Source of the DNA: Chloroflexota bacterium
Lineage (GTDB): Bacteria; Chloroflexota; Limnocylindria; Limnocylindrales; CSP1-4
Length of the DNA stretch: 9,726 nucleotides
Assembly (NCBI GenBank): GCA_016200745.1
Contig: JACQEF010000032.1
Location: 1 to 9,726, forward strand
Reading direction: 5' to 3'
The translations under genes were made by a program, and so were the position numbers. A model generated the notes under the pieces. That model searched no databases. It worked only from the letters and a program-made list of their open reading frames with translations, and was not told the origin of the DNA. This document shows positions 1 through 6,724 of this stretch, one piece after another. The first letter of the stretch is position 1; every line of letters starts with the position of its first letter.

Positions 1-1678
1 GGCGGTCGCGGATCGCGTCGGTCTCGCCCCGCTCCGCGAGGCGCTCGGCCGCGAACTCGCGGATCGTGTCGAACAGCCGGAAGCGCGGCTCGCCGCCGCC
101 GCCCTCCTCGACCTTGATCAGACTCTGGTCGGTGAGCGCCATCAGCCCATCGATCACCTCCCCGCCGATCTCGGCCGCCGGCCCGCACACCGCCTCGGCG
201 GCCTCGAGGTCGCAGCCGCCGGCGAACACCGACAACCGGTCGAGCAGGCGACGGGCGTCGTCGTCGAGCAGGTCGTAGCTCCAGGCGATGGCGCCGCGCA
301 GGGTCTGCTGGCGGGCCGGGAGATCCCGTGCGCCGGCCGCCAGGACGTCGAGCTGGTGCTCGAGGCGGGTGAGGATCGCCTCGGGCGAGAGGAGCTTGAT
401 CCGCGCCGCCGCGAGCTCGATCGCGAGCGGCATGCCGTGGAGGCGCGCGCTGATCGCGGCCACGGCCGGCGCGTTCGCGTTGGTCACGGTAAAGGCGGGT
501 CGGACGGCGACGGCCCGCTCGATGAACAGCCGGACCGCCGCGTACTGGCCGAGCGCGGCGAGATCCAGCACGCGCGACTCGGCGGGCAGCTGCAACCGAT
601 CCAGTCCGCTCAGGGTGGCGAGGTCGGGCGGCGCGGCCAGACCGGGGACGGGATATTCCTGCTCGCCCGACACGCGAAGCGCCGCCCGGCTGGTCACCAC
701 GATCTTCAGGCCGGGCGCGGCCCGCAGCAGGTCGCCGACCAGCGGCGCAGCACCGGCGACCTGTTCGAAGTTGTCGAGGACGAGCAGCAGGGTTCGCTCC
801 CGCAGCCAATCCGACAGCGTTTCGGCGATCGGCAGCGCGCCGCTCTCGGTCACACCGACGGCCGTGGCGATTCGCGACGCCACGAGCATCGGGTCGCGGA
901 TCGGTTCCAGAGGGACGAAGAAGACGCCGTCGGGGAACCCGTCGGCGACGGTCGAGGCAAGCTGGAGCGACAGCCGCGTCTTGCCCGTTCCGCCGGGACC
1001 GGTCAGGGTCAGCAGGCGGGTCGTCGACAGCAGTCGGGCGGCCTCTTCGAGCTCGGCCGCGCGACCCACGAACGTCGTCAGCTGCGTGGGCAGGTTGTTC
1101 GGTCGCGCGTCGGGCGTCCGGAGCGGCGGGAAGTCGGCGGTGAGGCCGTCCGCCTCGACCTGGACGACGTGTTCCGGGCCCAGCAGGTCCTTGAGCCGGT
1201 AGGCGCCGAGGTCGCGCAGCCGGACGTCGGCCGGCAGATGACCCTGGAGGAGCGCGCGCGTCGCCTCGGACAGCAGGATCTGGCCACCGTGCCCGACCGA
1301 TGCGATCCGCGCGGCGCGGTTGATGTCCAGGCCGACCAGGCTCTCCCCGGCCAGCTCGGCTTCGCCCGAATGGAGCCCCATCCGGACGCGGATGGCCTCG
1401 TCCTCCGGCCACGGCTCGGCAGCGAGCTGCCGCTGCGCCGCGACGGCGGCGGCGACGGCGGCCCTGGCACCGGCGAAGACGACGAAGAACGAATCCCCCT
1501 CGGTGCCCTGCTCGATCCCGTCATTCGCCGCGAACGCGTCGCGCAGGATCGCGCGATGGCGTTCGCGCAGCTGGCCGTACCGGGCGGTGCCGACGCGCTG
1601 CTCGAGCCGGGTCGATCCCTCGATGTCGCTGAACAGGAATGTGAACGTGCCGCTGGTGATCGGCGGAGGGACGTTCAT
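1..1678 (-). CDS. Class III adenylate/guanylate cyclase fused to NB-ARC/STAND ATPase (3' end outside window)
   Basis: I translated the reverse strand from ATG at 1678. The frame stays open to the left edge (559 codons), so the C-terminus is missing. Residues 10-175 are a class III nucleotide cyclase: FSDIEGST gives metal Asp18, TEGDSFFVVF gives metal Asp62, and GLDINRAARI gives the transition-state pair Asn120/Arg124. Both metal sites and the Asn-Arg pair are present, so catalysis is plausible. The lysine that selects adenine in mammalian-type cyclases is not evident (Gly in the aligned place before TEGD), so the product, cAMP or another cNMP, is open. Residues 195-559 are a STAND ATPase: FVGR entry motif, Walker A GPGGTGKT at 227-234, Walker B LLLVLDN, VVTSR sensor and GMPLAIELAAAR. 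Relatives usually end in TPR-like repeats, which would lie beyond the window. The protein has no signal peptide or membrane segment and is probably a cytoplasmic signal integrator. It starts 21 bases after the stop of the CNB gene, in the same frame, without a clear Shine-Dalgarno site, so translational coupling is likely. Family identity is confident; the signal sensed is unknown. Confidence 0.93.
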   Translation of the reverse strand, partial: MNVPPPITSGTFTFLFSDIEGSTRLEQRVGTARYGQLRERHRAILRDAFAANDGIEQGTEGDSFFVVFAGARAAVAAAVAAQRQLAAEPWPEDEAIRVRMGLHSGEAELAGESLVGLDINRAARIASVGHGGQILLSEATRALLQGHLPADVRLRDLGAYRLKDLLGPEHVVQVEADGLTADFPPLRTPDARPNNLPTQLTTFVGRAAELEEAARLLSTTRLLTLTGPGGTGKTRLSLQLASTVADGFPDGVFFVPLEPIRDPMLVASRIATAVGVTESGALPIAETLSDWLRERTLLLVLDNFEQVAGAAPLVGDLLRAAPGLKIVVTSRAALRVSGEQEYPVPGLAAPPDLATLSGLDRLQLPAESRVLDLAALGQYAAVRLFIERAVAVRPAFTVTNANAPAVAAISARLHGMPLAIELAAARIKLLSPEAILTRLEHQLDVLAAGARDLPARQQTLRGAIAWSYDLLDDDARRLLDRLSVFAGGCDLEAAEAVCGPAAEIGGEVIDGLMALTDQSLIKVEEGGGGEPRFRLFDTIREFAAERLAERGETDAIRDR

Positions 1679-1699
1679 CGCCGGCGGGTCCGGATCGCG

Positions 1700-2140
1700 T
1701 CAGTGATGGTGGGCGTCGGACAGCTCGAGGGTCAGCTCCCGCAGGCGGCCGGCCAGCTCGCGCAGGATGGCCATCGCCACGCTCGGCTGCTCGGCGACGA
1801 CCGCTTCGAAGTCCCAGCTCGCCAGGGCCAGGCAGGTGGTGGGTTCGGCGGCGACCACCTGGGCGACACGCGGCTCGCGGTCGATCACCGACAGCTCCCC
1901 GAAGAACGTGCCCGGCCCCAGTTCCGCGATGGTGTCCCCGTCGCGGATGACCCGGACGCGTCCGCTGACGACGATGAAGAAGCCGGTTCCGATCTCGCCC
2001 TGCCGGGCGATCACCCGGTCGGCCGCAATGTCGACCTCGGTCATCCGCTCGGCGATGCGCTCCCGGCCAGCGGCCTCGACGCCCGCGAAGAGGCGAGTCT
2101 GGGCCAGCTGCTCGGCGATCTCCTGGCGCGTCAGGGTCAT
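1700..2140 (-). CDS. Stand-alone cyclic-nucleotide-binding domain protein (Crp-like sensor without HTH)
   Basis: A 146-residue protein that is almost entirely one CNB domain. The beta-roll runs over residues 18-115 (LFAGV entry, GEIGTGFFIVVSGRVRV glycine turn). The phosphate-binding cassette FFGELSVIDREPRVAQV sits at about residues 79-95, with Glu82 and the phosphate-contacting Arg91 both present. A C-terminal helix follows (about 115-140), and the protein ends in Ala-His-His-His. There is no room for the helix-turn-helix of Crp/Fnr regulators, so it is probably a cNMP-sensing partner rather than a DNA-binding factor. I chose ATG 2140 because GGAGG lies at 2145-2149, four bases upstream, and residues upstream of it have no domain character. 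ATG 2170 (156 residues) is the alternative. The next gene downstream is the cyclase/ATPase, so enzyme and receptor for the same nucleotide may be co-produced. Binding of cAMP or another cNMP is predicted from the motif only. Confidence 0.88.
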   Translation of the reverse strand: MTLTRQEIAEQLAQTRLFAGVEAAGRERIAERMTEVDIAADRVIARQGEIGTGFFIVVSGRVRVIRDGDTIAELGPGTFFGELSVIDREPRVAQVVAAEPTTCLALASWDFEAVVAEQPSVAMAILRELAGRLRELTLELSDAHHH

Positions 2141-2168
2141 GCGGCCTCCGAAGTCGATCTGGAGCGCC

Positions 2169-2197
2169 ATGCTGCCTGTGCGGCATCCCGCCGTCAA
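2169..2197 (-). promoter_or_regulatory. Possible promoter for the CNB-cyclase operon
   Basis: Read on the minus strand, TTGACG (2197-2192) matches the -35 consensus in 5 of 6 positions. After a 17-base spacer comes CAGCAT (2174-2169), a poor -10 box (3 of 6). It would start transcription near 2162, which leaves the 2140 start and its GGAGG on the message but excludes the 2170 start. The -35 element is good and the -10 weak, so this is only a candidate. Confidence 0.28.
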
Positions 2198-2199
2198 CA

Positions 2200-2225
2200 C
2201 GAATCGAGCGCGCGAATCGGACGCG
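2200..2225. repeat. Tandem 13-base repeat (two copies) in the divergent intergenic region
   Basis: Two head-to-tail 13-base units, CGAATCGAGCGCG (2200-2212) and CGAATCGGACGCG (2213-2225), match at 11 of 13 positions; the only difference is AG versus GA in the middle. They lie in the 115-base gap between the two divergent CNB genes, just upstream of the candidate minus-strand -35 box and about 30 bases before the plus-strand start. A period of 13 is off the helical repeat. The placement is what one would expect of an operator serving both transcripts, but GC-rich DNA produces such repeats by chance and no binding protein is known. Confidence 0.45.
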
Positions 2226-2255
2226 CGCGACGGGGCGGTGTGGCACCATGCGCCG

Positions 2256-2678
2256 ATGGTGGCGCGTGAGGAGCTCGTGGACGCGATCGCTGGCTTCGCG
2301 TTGTTCGCGGACCTGACCGATCCGCAGCTGACCGCGATCGTCCACATCTTCGAGGAGGCGTTCTACGCCGAGGGCGAGCGGGTTCTCCGGCAGGGCCTCA
2401 CGGGGTCCGGGTTCCACATCATCCTCGACGGCGAGGCGGCGGTGGTCGTCGACGGCCACGAGCGGGCGAAGCTGGCTCGAGGCGACTACTTCGGCGAGGT
2501 GTCGGTGATCCTCGGTGAGTCGCCCATCGCCGACATCGTCGCGACCCGCCCATTGCGCTGCCTGGTCCTGCCGGGCCCGAGGGTCGAGGCCTTCCTGATC
2601 GCGCACCCGAGGGTCATGTACCGGATGCTCCAGGGCCAGTCCCGGCGCCTGCGGGCAGCCAACCGATGGCGGAGCTGA
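2256..2678 (+). CDS. Stand-alone CNB-fold protein lacking the phosphate-binding arginine
   Basis: A 140-residue protein with one CNB-type beta-roll: LFADL entry (residues 16-20), RQGLTGSGFHIILDGEAAVVV (45-65), GDYFGEVSVILGESPIADIVA (77-97) and a C-terminal helix ending LLAAN-like (YRMLQGQSRRLRAAN). Fold and cassette glycine and Glu81 are kept. The arginine that holds the cyclic phosphate in CRP and PKA aligns, without a gap, with Pro90. It may therefore bind a different ligand or work as a structural or regulatory domain. There is no DNA-binding domain, signal peptide or membrane segment. I chose ATG 2256 because it sits right before the domain; in-frame ATG 2169 would add 29 residues with no domain character. 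No Shine-Dalgarno site is apparent. It overlaps the following oxidoreductase by 13 bases, so the two are translationally coupled and probably partners. Fusions of CNB domains to FAD-dependent reductases are known, and this may be a split version. Confidence 0.85.
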   Translation: MVAREELVDAIAGFALFADLTDPQLTAIVHIFEEAFYAEGERVLRQGLTGSGFHIILDGEAAVVVDGHERAKLARGDYFGEVSVILGESPIADIVATRPLRCLVLPGPRVEAFLIAHPRVMYRMLQGQSRRLRAANRWRS

Positions 2679-3924
2679 ATCGCCCGTTCCCGCCCGGTGC
2701 GTACCCGGTGGTCGTGGTGGGGAGCGGACCCGGGGCCCTCCAGGTCTCATATTCGCTCGGCCGCCTGGGCGTCGAGCATGCCGTCATCTCGGCCGATCCC
2801 GCGGCGGGCGGCATGTTCCGGCGCTGGCCGTTCTTCCAGCGGCTCCTGTCGTGGACGAAGCCGCACGCACCCGTCGAGCGAGGCGCGCCGGCGTACGAGC
2901 GGTACGACTGGAACAGCCTGCTCGGCGAGACGCCGGAGACGCGGGCGGTCCAGCCCGAGCTGATGGACGGCAGCTCCTACTTCCCGTCGAGGCCCGAGAT
3001 GGAGGCCAACCTGGTCGCCTTCGCCGAGCGGGCCAGGGTGGCGATCCGGTACGACTGCCGGTGGACGGCCACGCGGTGTCGTCGCCGTCGCCGGCCCGCC
3101 TGTCGGTCGACACGCGATCCCTCGTGGGGGTCCGGGCGCGGTACGTCCAGCCGTACGAGGACCATGTGCTCGGTGGCGGGGTCAGCGTGCTCGACGCGGC
3201 CATCGACCGCATCGAGCGGGTGGCCGACGGCACGTTCGTGGTCCGGCTGCGACGGACCGACGGCGGCGCGGACGTGGCGGTCGAGGCCGACGAGGTGATC
3301 GCCGCGACCGGCTTCGTGGCCCCGCTGGTGGATCTGCCGGCGCTGGGGGTCGCGACCTTCGGGGCGAGCGCACTGCCGGCCCAGACGCCATGGTGGGAGA
3401 GCGCGAGCCTGCCCGGCGTGTTCTTCGCCGGGACGATCGGCCAGGGTGCCAAGGGGCTCCAGAAGCACGGCATCCCGGCCAATTCCGGCGCCGTGCACGG
3501 CGCGCGCTACAACGCCAGGGTGCTCGCCGGCCACCTGGCGAGGACGCGGTTCGGGGTCGAGCCGGAGCGGCCGCATGTGGCGCCCGACGACGTGACGACC
3601 TTCCTCGCCCGCGAGCTGGCCGAGGGCCCCGAGCTCTTCCACCAGCGCGGCTACCTGGCGCGGGTCCTCACGGCCGATCCGGCCGGTGGCCTTCGTGACG
3701 ACGGGATCCAGCCGCTGGCGGAGGTCCTCGACGCCGGCGGGCCCGACGCCGTGATCGCGACGCTCGAAGCGGACGGTTCCGGGGCGATCTTCCCGGTCCT
3801 CTACAGCCGCGTGGGCGGGCAGGTCGTGGAGCGCGCGATCGACCCGGATCCGCTCATGCGGTTCGACACCGCCGATACGCGCCTGGCGATCGACGACCTG
3901 GCCAGGCGGCTCGGGAAGGGGTGA
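2666..3924 (+). pseudogene. FAD-dependent oxidoreductase (flavin monooxygenase/CzcO-like), frameshifted with internal deletion
   Basis: The 5' part reads from ATG 2666 in one frame: FAD-binding VVVVGSGPGALQVS at residues 15-28, then GGMFRRWPFFQRLLSWTKPH, typical of flavin-dependent monooxygenase-like proteins, down to RYDCRWTAT near 3075. From about 3070 the coherent protein continues in another frame (SSPSPARLSVDTRSLVGVRA, then YVQPYEDHVLGGG, DEVIAATGFVAPL, GIYFAGT-like VFFAGTIGQGAKGLQKHGIP) to the TGA at 3922-3924. The first frame runs on to 3298 only as arginine-rich nonsense. In relatives as I remember them, the stretch between these halves carries the second, NAD(P)H-binding GxGxxG segment. 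It is absent here in all three frames, so about 70-90 residues appear lost together with the frame. No CxxC is present, which argues against thioredoxin reductase. GTG 3061 could in principle start a 287-residue 3' product. It overlaps the CNB gene by 13 bases. Either a genuine decaying gene or an assembly error. Confidence 0.8.
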
Positions 3925-3943
3925 CCGGCGGCTTGCGAGCCCG

Positions 3944-3960
3944 GGATCCGTGACGGATCC
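3944..3960. terminator. Small hairpin between convergent genes, possible terminator
   Basis: GGATCCG (3944-3950), loop TGA, CGGATCC (3954-3960) form a perfect 7-base stem in the 50-base gap between the oxidoreductase stop (3924) and the hydrolase stop (3975). The symmetry would serve both strands. There is no T-tract on either side, so it is not a classical intrinsic terminator. Confidence 0.35.
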
Positions 3961-3974
3961 GCGACCGGTCGTGG

Positions 3975-6065
3975 CTACACGAGCCGCCGCGGAATGGATT
4001 CCCGCCAATCGCGCCGGAAGAACGGCTCGCCGTCGAGGTCGACCTCGAGCTCGACCTGGAGGTCGAACGTCGACACGTCGCTCGTCTGCAGCGACCGGGC
4101 CCGGATCTCGGTATCGAACGCCTGCTCGTGCCAGCGGTAGACGACGTCGGCCGACAGGCTGGCGTGCGCGGGGTCGCCGTCGGATGCGGTCAGGCGCAGG
4201 GTCTCGGCGGAGTAGAGGCGCCGGCTGTCGCCGAGGACGTCCTCGCCGCCGTCGTGGATCGTGACCGTGACGGTGTCGTTGATGACGTCATCGGTGATCG
4301 TCCAGACCGGAGGATCAGCCGCGCCCTCGCTGCCGACCTCGGGTAGCTCCGGGGGCGTCGTCTTGAAGGCGGGTACGGCGAGGTCATCCGGACCGCCAGC
4401 GGGCGGGACCACGGGCAAGCGCAGGAACGACGGCTCGTCGGAACCGTGGTGGAGCCGAAACGTTGTCGGGTGGGGCGACGGCCAGATGACGGGCCACGCC
4501 GAGGACGAGATCGACACGCGCACCCGGTGGCCCGGCAGGAACCGGTACCCGGCGGGCCGCAACGAGATGCCAACGCCCAGCTTGCGGCCGATCTGGAGCG
4601 GTTCGGGGCGCTCATGCGAACCGCGATGCGTCAAGTTGAGGATCCCAGCGCTGACCTGCGCGGAGATCCCATCCGGTGCGACGTCGGTCAGGCGGACGAC
4701 GATCGTGGCGACAGGCGAGGATGATTCGATGACGAGCGCCACCTCCGGGACCCCGAGGATCTCGATGGCAGCGTCCAGTGGTTCGGACGTGAAGGTCGGG
4801 CCGAGGCTTTCGTCGGGGCGAAGGTCGCGCGCCAGACCATTCGGTTCCCCGCCGGCGCCCCACGAGAGGGACCCGCGGGTCCCCAGCGTCGGTCGGTGAC
4901 GGAACTCGGCGACGCCGACGGCGTGGGCTGGACCATCCGTGTCCAGGAGTCGTCCGACGAGCGGCAGGTCGCCCGGAGACATCGACCACGTGCGAACCTT
5001 CACCCGTGGATGCGGATACGCGGCGGCCGCCCGCCAGCGGCCGGGCCACGCGATCGGGAACGGCTCGGGCTCCGCGTACTCCCGTTCGAACCAGGTGATC
5101 GCCGGCTCCGCGTCGGCCCCGTTGGGGAGCTCCTTGAGCCAGCGATCGAAGAAGCGGACGATCTCGTGGAGCTCGTCGAGGTTCGGCCCCGGTGTCGCCG
5201 ACGACGGTAGCCCGTGGACCCAGTTGCCCACGATCGTCCTGGACGGGGCGTGACAGGCGGCCTGCATCCGGAGTGCCGCGTCCACGTACGAATCCATCCA
5301 GCCGCCGACGTTGAGCACGGCCGCGTCGATTGCGTCGTAGTCCGGCGCCAGCGAGCCGGATCGCCAGTACGGCCCGTCGTGCTGGTGCCGGAGCCACTCG
5401 AACAGCCACGGCGGCGTTGCGTGCAGCCGCGCCGCCCAGGCCTCGCGCCAGCCCTCGCCGACGATCGCCGGGTCCGGCGGCATCGCGTTCATCGCCACCT
5501 GGCTCACCGCGTACTGGCTGAGCTCGCTGGCGGTGACGCAGCCGCCGACGTAGTGGACGTCGGTGAGGTAGCGGTCGTCCGTGGCTTGGATCGGAACGAT
5601 CGCTCGCAGGTGGGGCGGCCGAAGCTTGGCCACCTGGATCGACGTGAAGCCGCCGTAGCTGATGCCCCACATCCCGACCGCGCCGGTGCACCACGGCTGC
5701 GCCGCGAGCCATTCGACCGCATCGTACCCGTCGCGGGTCTCGTCCTCGGTGTACTCGTCGAGGGCGATCCCCTCGGACGACCACGTGCCGCGCACGTCGA
5801 CGCGGCACAGCGCGTATCCCCGCTGGGCGAGATACGTCCCCCGGGCCACGTCGGCGTTGCGCCGCCAGCTGTCCTTGCCATATGGGATCATCTCGAGCAC
5901 GGCGGGGAAGCTGGCGCCGGGATCCGCGGCCGCCGGGATCGGCAGCCACAGGTTGGCCGACAGCCGCACGCCGTCACGCGCCGGGATCCAGGCGCCGAGC
6001 CGCGTCTCGACCTCGTGGCGGGGAGCGCTCGCGGCCCGTACCGAATCCCTGGTGTCGTCCGGCAT
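3975..6065 (-). CDS. CocE/NonD-family serine hydrolase (X-Pro dipeptidyl-peptidase-like)
   Basis: A 696-residue alpha/beta hydrolase of the cocaine esterase / X-Pro dipeptidyl-peptidase S15 superfamily, which cleaves esters, amides or acyl-peptide bonds; the substrate here is unknown. The catalytic triad can be read directly: Ser136 in GISYGG, Asp258 in GGWMDSY and His284 in GNWVHG. Tyr62 in IPYGKDSW is the oxyanion-hole tyrosine position of CocE. Residues about 15-320 are the catalytic domain with its helical cap, and about 350-555 the C-terminal jelly-roll (SSSAWPVIWPSPHPTTFRL near the end). A further domain of about 110 residues (586-696), rich in beta-type sequence, follows. There is no signal peptide, so it is probably cytoplasmic. 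It stands alone, convergent with the broken oxidoreductase and divergent from the Nudix gene. The start has no spaced Shine-Dalgarno site; a TAGACT box 7 bases upstream suggests a leaderless message. Confidence 0.93.
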   Translation of the reverse strand: MPDDTRDSVRAASAPRHEVETRLGAWIPARDGVRLSANLWLPIPAAADPGASFPAVLEMIPYGKDSWRRNADVARGTYLAQRGYALCRVDVRGTWSSEGIALDEYTEDETRDGYDAVEWLAAQPWCTGAVGMWGISYGGFTSIQVAKLRPPHLRAIVPIQATDDRYLTDVHYVGGCVTASELSQYAVSQVAMNAMPPDPAIVGEGWREAWAARLHATPPWLFEWLRHQHDGPYWRSGSLAPDYDAIDAAVLNVGGWMDSYVDAALRMQAACHAPSRTIVGNWVHGLPSSATPGPNLDELHEIVRFFDRWLKELPNGADAEPAITWFEREYAEPEPFPIAWPGRWRAAAAYPHPRVKVRTWSMSPGDLPLVGRLLDTDGPAHAVGVAEFRHRPTLGTRGSLSWGAGGEPNGLARDLRPDESLGPTFTSEPLDAAIEILGVPEVALVIESSSPVATIVVRLTDVAPDGISAQVSAGILNLTHRGSHERPEPLQIGRKLGVGISLRPAGYRFLPGHRVRVSISSSAWPVIWPSPHPTTFRLHHGSDEPSFLRLPVVPPAGGPDDLAVPAFKTTPPELPEVGSEGAADPPVWTITDDVINDTVTVTIHDGGEDVLGDSRRLYSAETLRLTASDGDPAHASLSADVVYRWHEQAFDTEIRARSLQTSDVSTFDLQVELEVDLDGEPFFRRDWRESIPRRLV

Positions 6066-6072
6066 CTCCGGC

Positions 6073-6078
6073 AGTCTA
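6073..6078 (-). promoter_or_regulatory. Possible -10 box of a leaderless transcript for the CocE-like gene
   Basis: On the minus strand TAGACT (6078-6073) fits the TANNNT form of the -10 element and lies 7 bases upstream of ATG 6065, so transcription would begin at or next to the start codon. The GGAG that abuts the ATG is too close to act as a ribosome site. No good -35 box is seen at the expected distance. The rest of the 68-base divergent gap to the Nudix gene shows no other clear signal. Confidence 0.3.
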
Positions 6079-6133
6079 GGCGTCCGTCCGCGACGGCCAC
6101 GGCCCCGCCCGCGTCGTGCGACGATGGACCCGC

Positions 6134-6724
6134 ATGGAGGACGAACCCGTCATCGCCGGCCCGTGGACGCGTCGCGCGCGGCGCGTGGCCTACGAGAACC
6201 CCTGGATCACGATCTGGCACGACGAGGTGACCCGACCCGACGGGGAGCCCGGCATCTACGGCGTCGTCCATTTCGAGAACCTCGCGGTCGGCGTCCTGGC
6301 GCTCGACGCGGCCGGTCGCGTACCGCTCGTCGGCCAGCATCGGTACGCGCTCGATCGCTACTCGTGGGAGATCCCCGAAGGCGGCGTCCCGGCCGGCGAA
6401 TCCGCGCTCGCCGGCGCACGGCGCGAGCTGCGCGAGGAAACCGGCGTGGAGGCCGCGCACTGGATCGAGCTGCTCCGGTGCGACCTGTCCAACTCGGTCT
6501 CGGACGAGGAAGCCGTCCTGTACCTGGCCACCGGGCTGACCCATGGCGTGGCCGCCCCCGACGGCACCGAATCACTGGCCGTTCGCTGGGTCCCGTTCGA
6601 CGAGGTCCTGGCGATGACGCTCGACGGCCGGATCACCGACGCGATGACGATCCTCGCGGTCCACCGGGCGGCGATCGCCCGCCTGACCGGCGCCGATCCG
6701 GACGAGCCGGCACCCGACGCATGA
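6134..6724 (+). CDS. Nudix hydrolase, ADP-ribose pyrophosphatase-like
   Basis: A 196-residue Nudix hydrolase with a perfect Nudix box (GX5EX7REUXEEXGU) at residues 83-105, reading GGVPAGESALAGARRELREE then TGV; its REL-EE glutamates bind the catalytic metal. The N-terminal beta-strands (VVHFENLAVGVLALD, VPLVGQHRYALDRYSWEIPEG) are those of the ADP-ribose/nucleoside-diphosphate-sugar pyrophosphatase branch, which cleaves ADP-ribose to AMP and ribose-5-phosphate. The exact substrate (ADP-ribose, NADH, FAD or another diphosphate) is not decided by sequence. I chose ATG 6134; GTG 6116 in the same frame would add six residues (MRRWTR) and cannot be excluded. The stop overlaps the next gene's start as ATGA, so Nudix and amine oxidase are translationally coupled. 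Cytoplasmic, with no targeting signal. Confidence 0.92.
   Translation: MEDEPVIAGPWTRRARRVAYENPWITIWHDEVTRPDGEPGIYGVVHFENLAVGVLALDAAGRVPLVGQHRYALDRYSWEIPEGGVPAGESALAGARRELREETGVEAAHWIELLRCDLSNSVSDEEAVLYLATGLTHGVAAPDGTESLAVRWVPFDEVLAMTLDGRITDAMTILAVHRAAIARLTGADPDEPAPDA

Noticed and set aside
356..2269. Long plus-strand open frame of 637 codons across the cyclase and CNB genes
   Set aside because: It is an antisense shadow: its protein is Arg/Gly/Asp-rich without domain logic, while the minus strand encodes clear cyclase, ATPase and CNB motifs over the same bases.
1..2678. Pycsar/CBASS-type anti-phage system (cyclase plus CNB effector)
   Set aside because: There is a cyclase and CNB receptors, but neither CNB protein has a TIR, transmembrane, nuclease or other killing domain, and the cyclase is fused to a regulatory STAND ATPase typical of signalling proteins. 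No defence-island neighbours are seen.
1521..2750. Minus-strand frame of 409 codons spanning both CNB genes
   Set aside because: Pro/Arg/Gly-rich low-complexity translation, crossing a real divergent intergenic region; a GC-rich shadow.
3061..3924. Intact independent gene from GTG 3061
   Set aside because: The translation begins in the middle of a Rossmann-type flavoprotein and lacks any FAD-binding motif; it reads as the 3' half of the oxidoreductase.
2666..3924. Programmed ribosomal frameshift joining the two oxidoreductase frames
   Set aside because: A simple shift would not restore the missing nucleotide-binding segment, and no slippery heptamer or clear downstream stimulator is seen at the junction.
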